Assembly (NCBI GenBank): GCA_001579985.1
Contig: LRSR01013591.1
Coordinates: 1-45,000 of the forward strand
DNA: 45,000 bases
DNA from: Hypsibius dujardini
Taxonomy: Eukaryota; Tardigrada; Eutardigrada; Parachela; Hypsibiidae
Direction of reading: 5' to 3'
In this document: in pieces, positions 32,945 through 43,817 of the stretch
How positions within the stretch are numbered: the stretch's first letter is position 1
Layout of the letters: the number at the start of each line of letters is the position of its first letter
Program-made: the position numbers and the translations under genes
Notes under the pieces: model-generated
Databases searched by the model: none
Told to the model about the DNA's origin: nothing
Seen by the model: only the letters and a program-made list of their open reading frames with translations

Positions 32945-35900
32945 ATGGCCAAGGATCGGGAGGATGGACCGGTGGACTTGACCAAGTCCAAATTTTCCAT
33001 CGATTTTCTGCTAGACACTTCAAACGAACGCGGACAACCCTTTCGAGGAGGTGGCGCCTACGATGCTGGACATCATGCCGCGAGCCGATCCCGTTCGGGT
33101 AAGCTTTCTTAATTACTGGTCCTGTTTAGTGGGAGACAATGGCAACCGATGAGTCGAGTCTGGATAGGTCCAAAACCATAACTGTCAAAGGCAGCCCACT
33201 TCCAAGACATTGAAAGCACTGTTAAACAGCTTTTTATATGCCAGAAGTTTAATACTACAGGAAGAAAACAACAGGCAAGGACATCGTTTAATCATGAATA
33301 AATTTGGCAAGTTTAAGTTTAAGAGAGTGAATATTTTAAATTGGGCAAGGCGAGAGCTAAATTGTTTATACCTTTGCAAGCTTGCAGTTAATTAATTGAA
33401 AGAACGTTTTTCGAGTAGGTCACATTTTAATTTAAAGTAAATTTAAGAAGCTCTAAGGAAATAATTTTAGTTGTATGTACTAAGCGCACTGCGAGACCTA
33501 TATCTTGGCAAGCATGCAGCTCCTTAAAAGGGTCTTCCGGGTAATATCTAATTGTGAAAGGTCACTGATAAGGCTTTTGAATGTTGTCGCCCGTGCTAGT
33601 CACATGTTTCATGAGTTGCAGCCTTGAATCTTAAACGGACTTACGAGCCTTCGCAATACAGCAGACTCACCCAGCCCTAAAAGTAGCACAAACACAAAAT
33701 CAACAATGCAATGAAATATGTTTAGGAAATTTGACTATCTTTATGTACAAACATTTTTTAGCTGTTGTTCGTGAAGAGATGTGCTATCGCATCAGATCGT
33801 CACGTCTGAAAAATAGCCTCGTTATGCTTGAAAATGTTTTGTGCAGCGGTCAATTTGACTGTCCATGCATCTCCTAACTGTCTGTACCTAACAACTTACC
33901 AGAAATCATTTTTTTCAATCATTTTCTAGTTTCCTTTTCCGATATATGTAAAACGACATTTTTTTATGCACTGGGTGGGTCCACTTGAAAGTGTACAGAA
34001 GCATAAAGAGAGCAGCACTCTGAATATATAGGGTACAGTAGGATGAACCTCGATGAACCATGGCGAATAGAAGAGCAATCTGTCTTTTATCAAAAGGACT
34101 CAGAGAGAAATATCTCTGCCGCGTCGAGTGTATTGATGCATGTGTCTCCCACTAACTGTAGCGTGACATCCATCCATCCGCCCGCCACAAATGCCAAGAG
34201 TCCAATTAACGGTTATTACTTTTCATCCATCCCATTCATCATCCACTTAACCAGTTCGCTCAACAACGGCAGCAGTACTTTTTCGCTCTACTCACTGTAA
34301 AAGGTCATTTGATTGAAATTTTAAAATCAAATAAATAATCGACTCTGTCAAATTTCGGTGATGCGTTCCAGTTTTGTGTGTAATTTAGATTTTTAAACAA
34401 TGGAATGTTTTCAGTTTCACCGGATCTAGAGGGGGATGATGAGGATGATGATCATGAGGAGGATCACCGCACGGACGACTGCAGCCCGTCAACATCGCGG
34501 CTTGATCGTCATCATGATGAACGCCGGAAGCGTCCACGAACAGCCTTTACCGGCACGCAAATCAAGACGCTCGAGGCGGAGTTTGAGAAGAACAAGTACC
34601 TGTCGGTGGTGAAGCGGATCGAGCTGTCCAAGGCGCTGGGACTGTCGCAGCAACAGCTTAAAGTCTGGTACCAGTAAGTTATATTTCCCTAATACCATTT
34701 CCTATCTAAACATCTAAATTGCAGTATTTTTCAAGTAACATAAAAGCGTTACGCTGTTTTATCACCTTTACAATTAACGGAAAAATAATAGCTTGTAATG
34801 TCAAATAAATGTAAAAGGAAATTAGATACTAGTAGATACTTTTACTGCAAGTACAGTAAATAGTTAAATTATTTACGGATGCGGTAAATTTAAATTATTT
34901 TTTATTTTTTATTTTAAATTTCATCTTACTTGGATAGTGTGCCTGTTATATAGGAATCGACGGACTAAGTGGAAACGAAAATATGCCAATGACCTGGAGA
35001 CCATGGCCCAACAGGTACGACAATAAATGCTCTTATCCACAATTTCTCAGAAATTGCACGTCGGAATGTACTAGCAATGCCAAGATTTAGGCCATGCTCC
35101 AGAGCTGCCCACACAAATTAAAACGCCTTAAAATGTACGTACTTTCAAATTAAAATATCACATCAATACCGTACCATAATATTTTAATATATGTGTGTAG
35201 TACCTTGCTATGACAGTATATGTTTTGGTCAGTTGTGTCGATAAAAATAAGTAGTTTCTCTCTAAGCTAATAACAAATTACGGATGATTGGCAATTTCAG
35301 CCTTTTTGCCGAAAAAAAATAGCCAACAACTGGTTCTTTTAAATACACCCTCTCACATGATACAAATAATTTAGTTCAATAATCCCTCTCAATCAATCGA
35401 ATTCATGAAACCCAATAAAAAATTGTAGTTGGTCTGTAAGGCGTCATGGACTTCGCACCCGTTTTCTCTTCTTATTTTGTGTTCGTTGCTAACTGGGAGT
35501 GTACCAATGTATACATCATTGTACAGCGAGTAGTCTCATGTGTTTGTAACAGTAAAAATACCGAACGATATAGACTATACAGCTGTGACAAATCTATAAA
35601 TTTATGGGTTTTATGAATTCCGCAAAATTAACCTTTTGTCTCCCCGAATTACAGTACTACAATTCGATGGGGTTGGCGGGATCGCGACCCATGCTAATCG
35701 GCGACCGTCTGTGGATTTTCAATTCGCCCCACGATATGGCGTCACCGTTGCGCCGCGGATTGGTCGTCGGCAGTCCCGAAATGCCCGGCACGACGGGTCC
35801 CTCGTCGATGCTGTCGCCGTCCGGAAGTCTGCTCCCTCCACCGCCGATGCAAAGCCGAACCGGTTCGCCATTCCATCCCTTCAATCCGTTTGCCGGCATC

Positions 35901-35987
35901 CCGCGACCGTCCGTTGTCGGTGGAACGACATCCCCATTCTCGACGCATATCAAAATTGGCTCGCAGCGCGACTCACCGTCATTATAA
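32945..35987 (+). CDS. ANTP-class (NK-related) homeobox transcription factor, Nedx/lms- or Bar-like
   Basis: Exons 32945-33098, 34415-34673, 34954-35014 and 35655-35987 in phase (807 nt, 268 aa). Exon 1 encodes an eh1 Groucho-binding motif, KFSIDFLLD, at residues about 15-23. Exon 2 has an acidic run (EGDDEDDDHEEDH) and most of the homeodomain; exon 3 completes it. The homeodomain starts RKRPRTAFTGTQIKTLEAEF, continues KNKYLSVVKRIELSKALGL, and ends QQLKVWYQNRRTKWKRKY, with Tyr49, Gln50, Asn51 and an intron inside the codon for Gln50. Just after it come NDLETMAQQYYNSMG and RPMLIGDRLWIFNSP, then a Pro/Ser-rich tail. From memory, KYxNDLExxAQQYY and GDRLWxF after the homeodomain are typical of the Nedx/lateral-muscles-scarcer family. 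WYQNRRTKWKR is also Bar-like, so the exact family needs a tree. Nuclear DNA-binding regulator, probably a repressor. Confidence 0.9.
33099..34414 (+). other. Homeobox gene intron 1 (1.3 kb)
   Basis: AT-rich. Nothing coding is convincing; the open frame near 34043-34300 has no supporting features. Confidence 0.6.
35015..35654 (+). other. Homeobox gene intron 3
   Basis: 640-bp AT-rich intron; no repeat array or inverted element recognised. Confidence 0.6.
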
Positions 35988-36595
35988 CCACTGCATCACA
36001 CACAGTTTTAGATGGACTAAACGCTCTCCAGACCTATCAAAGATATATCTCTTTACCACCACGCGAAATGATATCACTTTTATCATTAGTTTCACTTTGT
36101 GCTGCACACATCGGTCATGGAGTAATAGTGCTGTAATTAGTTTCCTGTAAGTGTAAACTATGTGGTCGCCTTTGATTACGGAAGGCCGGACTTAAAACTT
36201 GTTACTTGTATTCATAGAAAAACAATCTGGAAATTATACACTGTTATGGGGGAACGTTGCTGAAGAATAGGTGAAGATTTTCAAGACATTCAAAAATAAG
36301 ATTTCCATAATGGTTTCGGTAAACAAAACACCGATCAAGCATGGCCTCATCCCGTTGGCAATAATACGGGGTATGTACAGTATATTGTACTCTCCATTAT
36401 ATAATACTACTATTCTACGTTATTGGGATTGTTATATGGTGTAAGGTAACGAAAAGTTCGCATAGTCGGAAATAGCGTTTTGACTTATTTTACCACCCAC
36501 TTTTATTTTTATTGCGAAAGTGGGTGAAAATGGACATATACTTATGTAAATATATATTTATGTACTGTACAACGTTAACTCCATCATACCGTATA

Positions 36596-36601
36596 AATAA
36601 A
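36596..36601 (+). terminator. Candidate polyadenylation signal AATAAA, homeobox gene
   Basis: First canonical AATAAA seen after the stop codon at 35987; implies a 3' UTR of about 0.6 kb. The sequence between them is AT-rich and non-coding. Confidence 0.4.
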
Positions 36602-37032
36602 TTCAGTTCAAGAAAATTTGTTAAATATGTATGATGATTACTTATTAAGTTAAAACTGAATAAGAGCAAGATCTGAAAATCTGGAAAATTCTGAACTAAA
36701 GCATGTGAATATTTTAATAATGATTTCTATAGCCGAAACACATATATTAGGGTAGCAGTTCAAGAAGCGCCACCTACCGACTGGATTGTATTCTACAGAT
36801 CTAGTATGAGGAATTTGGCCTACTGTGTATGCTGATCTAGCCACGTTTTCCTGACCTACAGCAAGGGACGAGCCAAAGAAGTTCAATGTGCTGTTGTCTT
36901 ACTCTGAAATATCACGGCCAATGGCTCGCTTTGCGCGGAAAAAAGGGTGGCTAAGGAATAAGCCGGACTCCTAACTGCGTCCACAATCTCGATCTTCTCC
37001 GAATCCGTTGTCATCAGTGTACCATACACTTT

Positions 37033-37189
37033 CGATAGATAGCGATAGCGAACGAGCTGTGTGACGTTAAATTGGCCTCCTACTCCTTAGCGTGTGCCCT
37101 GCCTCTACCTTGATAGATAGCGACAGCGCACGAGCTGTGTGACGTTAAACTGGTCCCCCCTACTCGTTAGCGTGTGCCCTGCCTGTACC
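37033..37189. repeat. Two-copy tandem duplication, about 78 bp
   Basis: Units 37033-37109 and 37111-37189 share GATAGATAGCGA, CGAGCTGTGTGACGTTAAA and TTAGCGTGTGCCCTGCCT. Each copy holds TGACGTTA (CRE-like). A short inverted copy, CGCTATCTATCGA, lies at 37281-37293. It is 370-520 bases upstream of the LRAT-domain start codon and could be promoter-proximal. Other intergenic sequence from 36602 to 37555 shows nothing else. Confidence 0.8.
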
Positions 37190-37555
37190 ACGTATGCCAT
37201 ACAGTCGTACACACAGCTTTCTTGTGGCAAACTCTACGTGTACAGCGGGCAACCATTACGTCACGTGACCCGTGTGGCGTCGCTATCTATCGAGGAAATA
37301 CAAAGTCATTTTCTCCGCTGGTCTCGCACACTGGTCCTCTGCAAAGTGGACCAATCCTTCTTTCCAACGATCATTTCCTTCAATATTTTACGCTACCGCT
37401 GCCGGTGCACCGCCAGTACTGCTCCAAAAGAACAAGTCCATACTTTGTTATGCTTGTTTGTCTGTCCGTCTCGCTGTTGGTTTACGCCTGAACAATATGG
37501 CACAATGGATTGCTACATCTCACCGTGGGGAATGCCTGTGGCCTAGCGAGAAGAC

Positions 37556-39843
37556 ATGTCGCTCGGTGGCGGACGCCGTCTCAAGCGCGGAGACCTCATC
37601 GAATTCCATCGGGATATTTTCAACCATTGGGGTCTCTATCTGGACAACAACCTTGTCGTCCATGTCACCTGCTGCAACAGCTGGCCGCATTTCAACCTTT
37701 CTTCCAGCAGCAATGAAGACAACTTTTCCGGTAAAAGCACATTATATAAACAGTGAACTTTTTAAATTTGTCGACAGCCAATCGACAGAGGACGTCGAGA
37801 TGAATCGATTAAAAAAAATTTAGGTAAGGAAAATCAAAACTGAGGGAGATACGGCAGTTCCAAGTTGGGGCACAATCAATCAATCAGTCCAATCCCATGC
37901 GCAATGCATGGGGTGCAGCGCATGCATTGCAACGCACAAAACTGGTCAACAGCATTGTTGTGATTTTTTTGTCGAAAAATAAAGCTTCCCCTTTTCTAAA
38001 ATTAGAAGAAAATGGCTTCACTCGCTTTTCTTGCCGATATCCTCAGCCCAATGGATCGAACCCAGGATGCTTTCATGATCGCTGAGTTTGCGATGAGCGC
38101 CTGCAGAGGACGCGACCTTGAAGTGGTGATTGAAGGAAGGAGAGAGCCCTTAACTATGGAGCAGCTGAAGGAAATTTCAGTGAGTTTTTGCCTCCTGTTG
38201 CATGTTTCACTTTTCACATTCACTTTCATGTTTCAGTTAAAGCGTTTCTGCAACGTTTTGAGCTAGTCCTACAAGAGAAAAGGTGCAGGGACCGCGCGTG
38301 CAGGCAGCTGACGTCGATCGGCTTTCATTGTGGCCGTTACGTTTTCCGTTGCCGTTGCCGCGCCACGGCGTCAATGCTGAAGGGGACATTTTTGGAGGGA
38401 ATGCGACTGGAGCTGCACCAGGCCCTCACCATTTACTGGCAGATGAGCCATTTCCGGACCTACAGCTAGCGCGGTCTTGCCGATGTCGTGAGTTAAATAA
38501 TCCTCATGGTTGATTGATTGTATAGACTCTTGCACACGCTCTCTCTGACCTTTGTTCGAACCGTCATCATCCATATTCGCAAGCGGGACGTAAGTAAACT
38601 GGAGAGCGACATAGAGGCAGACAGAGAAACATGCATTGCGCATGGGATTGTAATGGCTGATTGATTGATTGTACCCCAACTCTGAACTGTCATACCTCCC
38701 TCAGTTTTGATTTTCCTCACCTAAATTTTTTTTAATCGGTACCTCTCAAGGTCCTCTACCGATTGGCTGTCGCCAAATTTAAAACTTTCACTGTATGTGT
38801 AATGTGCTATAACCACTTTTCCAGTAGCTGTTCGCAGTGCCAACACAAATGCCCACACGGGAGAGAACAAGCTGCGACCAAATCCAGAGTTTCGCAGGAG
38901 GTTGTTACGCGCCATCACCTTATTCGCGAATCGCCCCCCCGAGCTGGGACACTGTCAGGAAGATCGGGCCAAATATTTCGGCAAAATAGGTCGCCCACAC
39001 TGCCAGAGAGACAAACCATAGCGACATTAGGCGGCGCACAGGTAAGACGACAAACAGGCAGATAGACAGAGAACAAACAGTGACAGACAGACAGACAGAC
39101 AGACAGACAAGCAGACATGCAGACATGCAGGCAGGCAGGCAGATGGTTAGACCAAAAAGCCAGGAACGCAATGACAATAGAGGTTACGAACAACCAAAAG
39201 CAGACCGGCAGACGGAGGCGTGGATCCAAAGTCTCCGATTCTACATCAGCGTTCAGTTCCATATGTTTTTCCTAGATCGAGGAGTTGTTTGATGTCGCTG
39301 GTGGAAGGGAATTTTGCATTAACAATGAGCTTCTCGCGGGTGAAAAAATGGACGCCTCCACGATGACGGAGATCTTAAATTACGTCGCTGTGTTCCAAAG
39401 CGTAGAGTGGAATAACTAGTGACCGATGCAAACTGCGAGCATTTCGTCACTCTGCTCAAGTACAAAAATCCCATGAGCTTAAAGGCAAAGCAGGTATTTA
39501 AAAGAGGTGGAATATAATGAGTAGGATATCTCTTTGTGGATAAATTTGGAATATTTCCATATCTTCGTGATATTTTTGTTAGGTCATCAAGGGCGCGGCG
39601 TTGACCACAACAGCCATAGTTGGAGGGGTTGAATTGGTGATTACCGCGCCTGTTGTCGTTGCCGGAGCAGCTGTTGCTGCTGCTGGCGTTTTTTTGCTGG
39701 TAGTGGACAGCGTCGACCTGCAACTTGCCACGCATAAATCGCGCCATCTATTGGAGGAAAAGTCTTTCTGCTTTTTCAGGCTTTCCAATCCAGTGTATCC
39801 TTTGTGGCTTTTATGTAGAAAGGAGGTTGTGAAATCTCAATAG
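37556..39843 (+). CDS. LRAT/PLAAT (H-REV107)-type acyltransferase locus, apparently frame-disrupted
   Basis: Exon 1 (37556-37730) reads RLKRGDLIEFHRDIFNHWGLYLDN then LVVHVT, the N-terminal NlpC/P60-like half with the catalytic His. Exon 39276-39493 reads IEELFDVAGGREFCINNELL..MTEIL and then TDANCEHFVTLLKYKNP, the NCEH box with catalytic Cys. The last exon, 39583-39843, gives a hydrophobic C-terminal anchor (LTTTAIVGGVELVITAPVVV...), as in PLAAT proteins, which are membrane-bound phospholipid acyltransferases. ATTAAA at 39874-39879 is the likely poly(A) signal. Oddities: the ELFDVAGG part and the NCEH part are in different frames, one base short near 39414-39418 (AATAAC). The middle segment (possible exon 38825-39041, donor GTAAGA) fits downstream in phase 0 but not exon 1, which ends in phase 1. 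Either a recent pseudogene, an assembly error, or splicing I cannot see. Confidence 0.6.
37736..38808. repeat. Inverted repeat pair (about 175 bp arms) in the LRAT-locus intron
   Basis: Arms 37736-37910 and 38630-38808 are inverted copies at about 85%. They share CGATTAAAAAAAATTTAGGT, GGAAAATCAAAACTGAGGGA, then CAATCAATCAATCAG and TCCCATGCGCAATGCATG. About 720 bp lie between the arms. The left arm starts six bases after the exon 1 donor and the right arm ends 17 bases before the next AG. A mobile element with a cargo, or an inverted local duplication. Confidence 0.75.
38012..38266 (+). CDS. Small hypothetical ORF between the inverted repeats
   Basis: Possible two-exon reading frame: ATG at 38012 to 38179 (MASLAFLADILSPMDRTQDA... 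to QLKEIS), GTGAGT donor, TTTCAG acceptor at about 38238, then a few residues to a stop, about 66 aa in total. No family recognised. The frame lies wholly inside the inverted-repeat pair and inside the LRAT intron. Good-looking splice sites are the only support; it may be chance. Confidence 0.25.
   Translation: MASLAFLADILSPMDRTQDAFMIAEFAMSACRGRDLEVVIEGRREPLTMEQLKEISVSFCLLLHVSLFTFTFMFQLKRFCNVLS
39045..39150. repeat. ACAG/GCAG array in the LRAT-locus intron
   Basis: Array begins a few bases after the GTAAGACG donor at 39042 and runs as ACAG then GCAGGCAG units. Confidence 0.9.
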
Positions 39844-39879
39844 AATGTTAGGATTTGTCACGTCTGAATCCCCATTAAA

Positions 39880-42800
39880 AGTTTTGCTGTACGAATACAT
39901 GCATGGACATTTGCTTTTGTTTTTGTCCCCGGTCTCTTTCGTTGTTCCCTTTTTAGAGCTCTCCGCTTATTGACTTCGGCCACGAGATGATGAGATTAAT
40001 ACTTTCGCTAGTCATATTACGACATTTCAATTTGAAGCTTGTACTATATACTGCACTACTAAATTGAATTAATTGCACTTTCTCTGTGCGGGAAAAACCA
40101 TAGTTCATAACTGATAATTGCTGGACGGTGCGAAGCTGAGAGTGCGGAATGAGGATGGGAGCCATGAAAGGGCGGGAACGATACATGCCCTTGCACTGGT
40201 ATACAGTCACTTTACTGGTTTGATGGTTCGTGAAGAACAGACAACCTCGGTTGAGGACTGAAATGTCTGCTCGATCTCCTCGCATTAAGACGTTCACAAA
40301 TTGAGAAAACAAACTCAGCACAGTTTTGCGCGGAAAACAAATTCTACAAACTCGCAGGCTTCCAGGCATCTTCAGACAATTGACGGTATACAGATACCAG
40401 GTGGGGGCAGACAATTACTGATCACTACACAAGGGCATATGGAGGAATTTCCATCTAGCAAGTTACAGGATAAATTGAAATTTTTCACTTGCCAAGTTTT
40501 CATTTCTTCAACTGACGGTATTCCGAATTTTTAAATAGTAGATTAACGCCTAATAAATATTTGGGCGTGGCAATTTAGTTATCCTTATTTTCATAACGAC
40601 CTGGGTTGCGTACAGAACTTATCGAGAAACAAAGAAAAAATGAGCTAGCGAAAGTACGTGCATCCCCTTTTATATCTCGGTATGATATCGTCATGTGTTG
40701 TAATGATTATTGCAAATTGCCAATCCTTGCCATTACGGCAGTAGACGGAACCCTCATCAAGTCCGTGCAGAAGCTGCCTAGACTAGCTAGCAGACATGAA
40801 ACGATGCCGCTTTTTGCTTATGAATTGCCGAGATGATGATCAAATCATCCGTCATTGACTGCGTGGTGTTTGTGTCGTTCTTCTTTGGCCCCTTCCACAT
40901 CGTCTGACTTGACGGAGAAGAGAGAGGTAAAAGGTAAAAGAAGAGACCGCCGTGGGCTGTCCTCTGGTCCACGCAATGCTACATTTTAATACAATAGATT
41001 GTGTCACTTTATACAGCGCTGATGACTCTCCGCAGCAACAGCAAAGAAGAAGGTAACTCATCGATCCCTCCCACCCTGCCCTTTGGCGGAACCGTGTCGT
41101 CTCATGATGCGCATAAATATATTAATAATGCTGTGATGACTATCGATCGCAAAAGAGAAGACCGATCGTGCGCTCGATCCAATCTTCGTGGTAATAAGCA
41201 ACAAAAAGCCTTCAATAATGACGACATGAAAATGCGGAATGTCCAGATAGGCAGACGCCGAGAGTTGCCTCCATTTATAATTAATATCATTTCCTGACAA
41301 TCTCCCACAACCTCAATAAATTTATATATATATACCAATCCATATTTTGTAAGTATTTGGGTAGGGGAATTTTTAACAGAACATAAATGAACATTTTCGC
41401 CACAGTATAGCTTTGGTTTAGGGATATTTTCCAGGTTTAGCTGTATTAATTAAAAAAATGAAGATTTTTATTTAAGTGAAAATTTCTTGCTGACCTGTAT
41501 CTGGTATATGTAAATAATATACTACTACACACCTGTACGTAGATTATACAGAAATTCTGTGTGAACTTATCAACTTGCTGAAAGAGTCTCTCTCTCTTTA
41601 CTGGAAGTGTATTGCCGTTGTTTAGTGTTAATCAAGATTTTGGATTTAAATTAATTTCAAAATTAATGCATGACCGTATTCTGAATATAAATTAAATTTA
41701 AAATGACTTAATTTAAAATAAATTGTTAGACGTTATTCGTTATTATTGGTGTTTTAAGTCAATTTTTAAATAAAATCGCCGTTGATTTAGACTAGTTTTA
41801 TAGCGTATAATTTCAAAAAAATTAGCAACCAGGCGTCTTATTTCCTATGACATTTGTAGTCAATAAATTTAAAATAAAAGATCTGTTTTAGCCCATTTTA
41901 AAGTAATTTAAACCACAAGAGTGAGATGCACTGTGTGTTTGGCGTGTACATGTTCAGTCTACGGTATGGTTACTTTTGCAACTGTGAGGTGGGGGCATGT
42001 AAAATTGATGCCGATCGATTAAGGCTACCGCACATAAATGTCAGTTCGCATATCGCTTGACATAGGAATTTAATTAACTCTCCGCCAGTTGACCCGCTGT
42101 GACTTGTGCATACTTTCTTTATGTCGACTAATTAATCAAGTCGGCCATTTAATTGAAACCCCCACCCACGTTGCACAAGGCCGTTATCGGAGTTTCACTC
42201 ACAGTCAGGTGACTGTTGAATCTCTTTTTACATTATTAAACGTATAAACATACACTTGTTCAGCGTACATTTTTATGTTATCTTCATTACTATCTGGATC
42301 ATGTTTCAGCATTTTCATAATTTCGATCCGGCCGTCAGGAAAATGAACTTCTTATGCTAACGAGCACATAGAATATCCATATTGCCTATATTACCTGTAT
42401 ACCTATATTGCAATCATGGATTGCATTATATAGTGCAGAAAAAATAACAGCAAATGCAGTTTAATTTTCATTTCTGAAATCAGTTCAAATATAACGCAGA
42501 CGATGCTGGCTTTTAATTTAAATTTACACATTCAATATTTTGAATCATAGAGCGCAATGATTTTTGCTGTTAAATTCTGCCGATATTCGAGCGTAATAAT
42601 CCCCTCAACAATTACTCTTTCAATGGGAAGCTAGACACATCACGCAAAATTACATGGCCGCCAAAAAAAAATTTCCGCACTCCGTTCGCCGCTAATGAAC
42701 TCGTTTATTTTCGCTCCGATGATGGATTGTCACATCCACTTCCAGCAGCAGCCAAAAAACCCCTTCCACACAGACAGAGAGAAGTCTCTCCACACTAATT

Positions 42801-43438
42801 GCTTCTTGCAAAACACATACCACAAGCTGCCTCCTGCCGCATATCAAGCGGATATCATTTAAACCGCACAATTTTCTCCGGCCAAATAGAGAGAAGACAA
42901 GACAACACAGTTGCTGCATGCCTTCAGGCAGCAAAACGCTAGACAGACAGACAGACAGACAAAAAGACCCCATGATGGAAGGAAAGTAGGCGGGGACGAA
43001 ATCGGCGAAAACAGTCGCAGAGCAGCCAATCAAATCAGTCGGAGGCAGGCAAGCTAAGGATAATGTCACTGTAACGGCCTGTGAGTGGCACTTGACGGCT
43101 GCTTGTCACAGCTAAGAATATGCTGAAATTATATTTAGGCGTTTTGATAGTTTACGGCTCCATTTTCCCCCTCGTTCTTGTGCGTGTGTGTGTTGCAGCC
43201 GGAGAGAAAAGAGCCTAATCAGTCGCGCCTTCTCTTTCATTACACAAGCACCGAACGGTGACTTCTCTGTTTGTATGCGTTTTTCTGTTGCAGACAGTCC
43301 CAGTTTGATTATTGGCAAATAATCAACCACCATTTTTCTACATTTTTTTTCCACCTTAAAAATATTTTTTGTTTCAGTTTTCACTCAATTAGTCGCCAAA
43401 ATTGTACGCACTTTTTTAGTAAATAAGTAGTTTAAAAA
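39880..43438. other. Intergenic region upstream of engrailed (3.5 kb)
   Basis: AT-rich, no convincing gene. A 153-codon minus-strand frame (39953-40414) and a 98-codon plus-strand frame (41001-41297) have no domain, splice or signal support. It contains homeodomain-type TAAT clusters near 42066-42160 and a short ACAG run at 42943-42963. Probably contains engrailed control elements by position. Confidence 0.5.
42066..42160. promoter_or_regulatory. Cluster of TAATTA-type homeodomain sites upstream of engrailed
   Basis: TTTAATTAA near 42068, CTAATTAATCAAG near 42127 and TTTAATTGAA near 42147 lie within 90 bases, about 1.3 kb upstream of the engrailed start codon. TAATTA is the core site of Antennapedia/engrailed-class homeodomains. 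AT-rich sequence makes chance occurrence quite possible. Confidence 0.3.
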
Positions 43439-43817
43439 ATGGACTCCGACTCGGACCGAACGAGTCCGGCGTCCTTCGCGTCTGACGTGGTGATCCGGGT
43501 GGCGGCGGCCTGCGGCGGGGTCATGAACAGCAGCGACAACAGCGATGACCTTTTGAAGGAGTCTGCGGATCGCAGTTTCTCCCCGGAGAACCTCAAGTTT
43601 TCCATTCAGAACATCCTTCGACCGGATTTCGGCTTCAAAATCAAACAGGAACGGCTGTCACCCGCGCTCTCCTTCTCCTCATCCTCCGCATCGGCTCATC
43701 ATCATCATCATCATCATCAACAGCATCACAGCCAGCAGGAAAAGCAGCGCGGGTTCCCGCCGGCCGACCTACCGGCTTGGGTCTTCTGCACGCGATACTC
43801 CGACCGGCCCTCTTCCG
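43439..43817 (+). CDS. en: Engrailed, first exon (homeobox exon beyond window)
   Basis: Segment-polarity and neuronal homeobox repressor. Exon 1 encodes 126 aa and ends in phase 1 at CTTCCG followed by GTAAAT. EH1 (Groucho-binding) reads LKFSIQNILRPDFG at residues about 52-65. It is followed by FKIKQERLSP, which contains a SUMO-type IKQE, then poly-Ser and a run of His (CAT/CAC repeats, 43697-43720). EH3 reads LPAWVFCTRYSDRPSSG, which in the family stands directly before the homeodomain; vertebrate En genes also have their intron here. The homeodomain itself (EH4) and EH5 are not in the window, so this is a 5' partial. The upstream in-frame region is AT-rich non-coding, so the ATG at 43439 is the clear start. 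Confidence 0.95.

Noticed and set aside
37139-37823. Overlapping plus-strand frames upstream of and across LRAT exon 1
   Set aside because: No family similarity. The frame starting at 37556 has the LRAT motif and a proper donor, so the others are shadows.
38048-38075. tRNA-like B box (GGGTTCGATCC on the minus strand)
   Set aside because: No A box or cloverleaf around it, so neither a tRNA nor a clear tRNA-derived SINE.
39953-40414. 153-codon minus-strand open frame
   Set aside because: No recognised domain, signal or splice context. One or more frames of this length are expected by chance in 45 kb read in six frames.
41001-41297. 98-codon plus-strand open frame
   Set aside because: Composition looks random, with no domain and no support from neighbouring exons.
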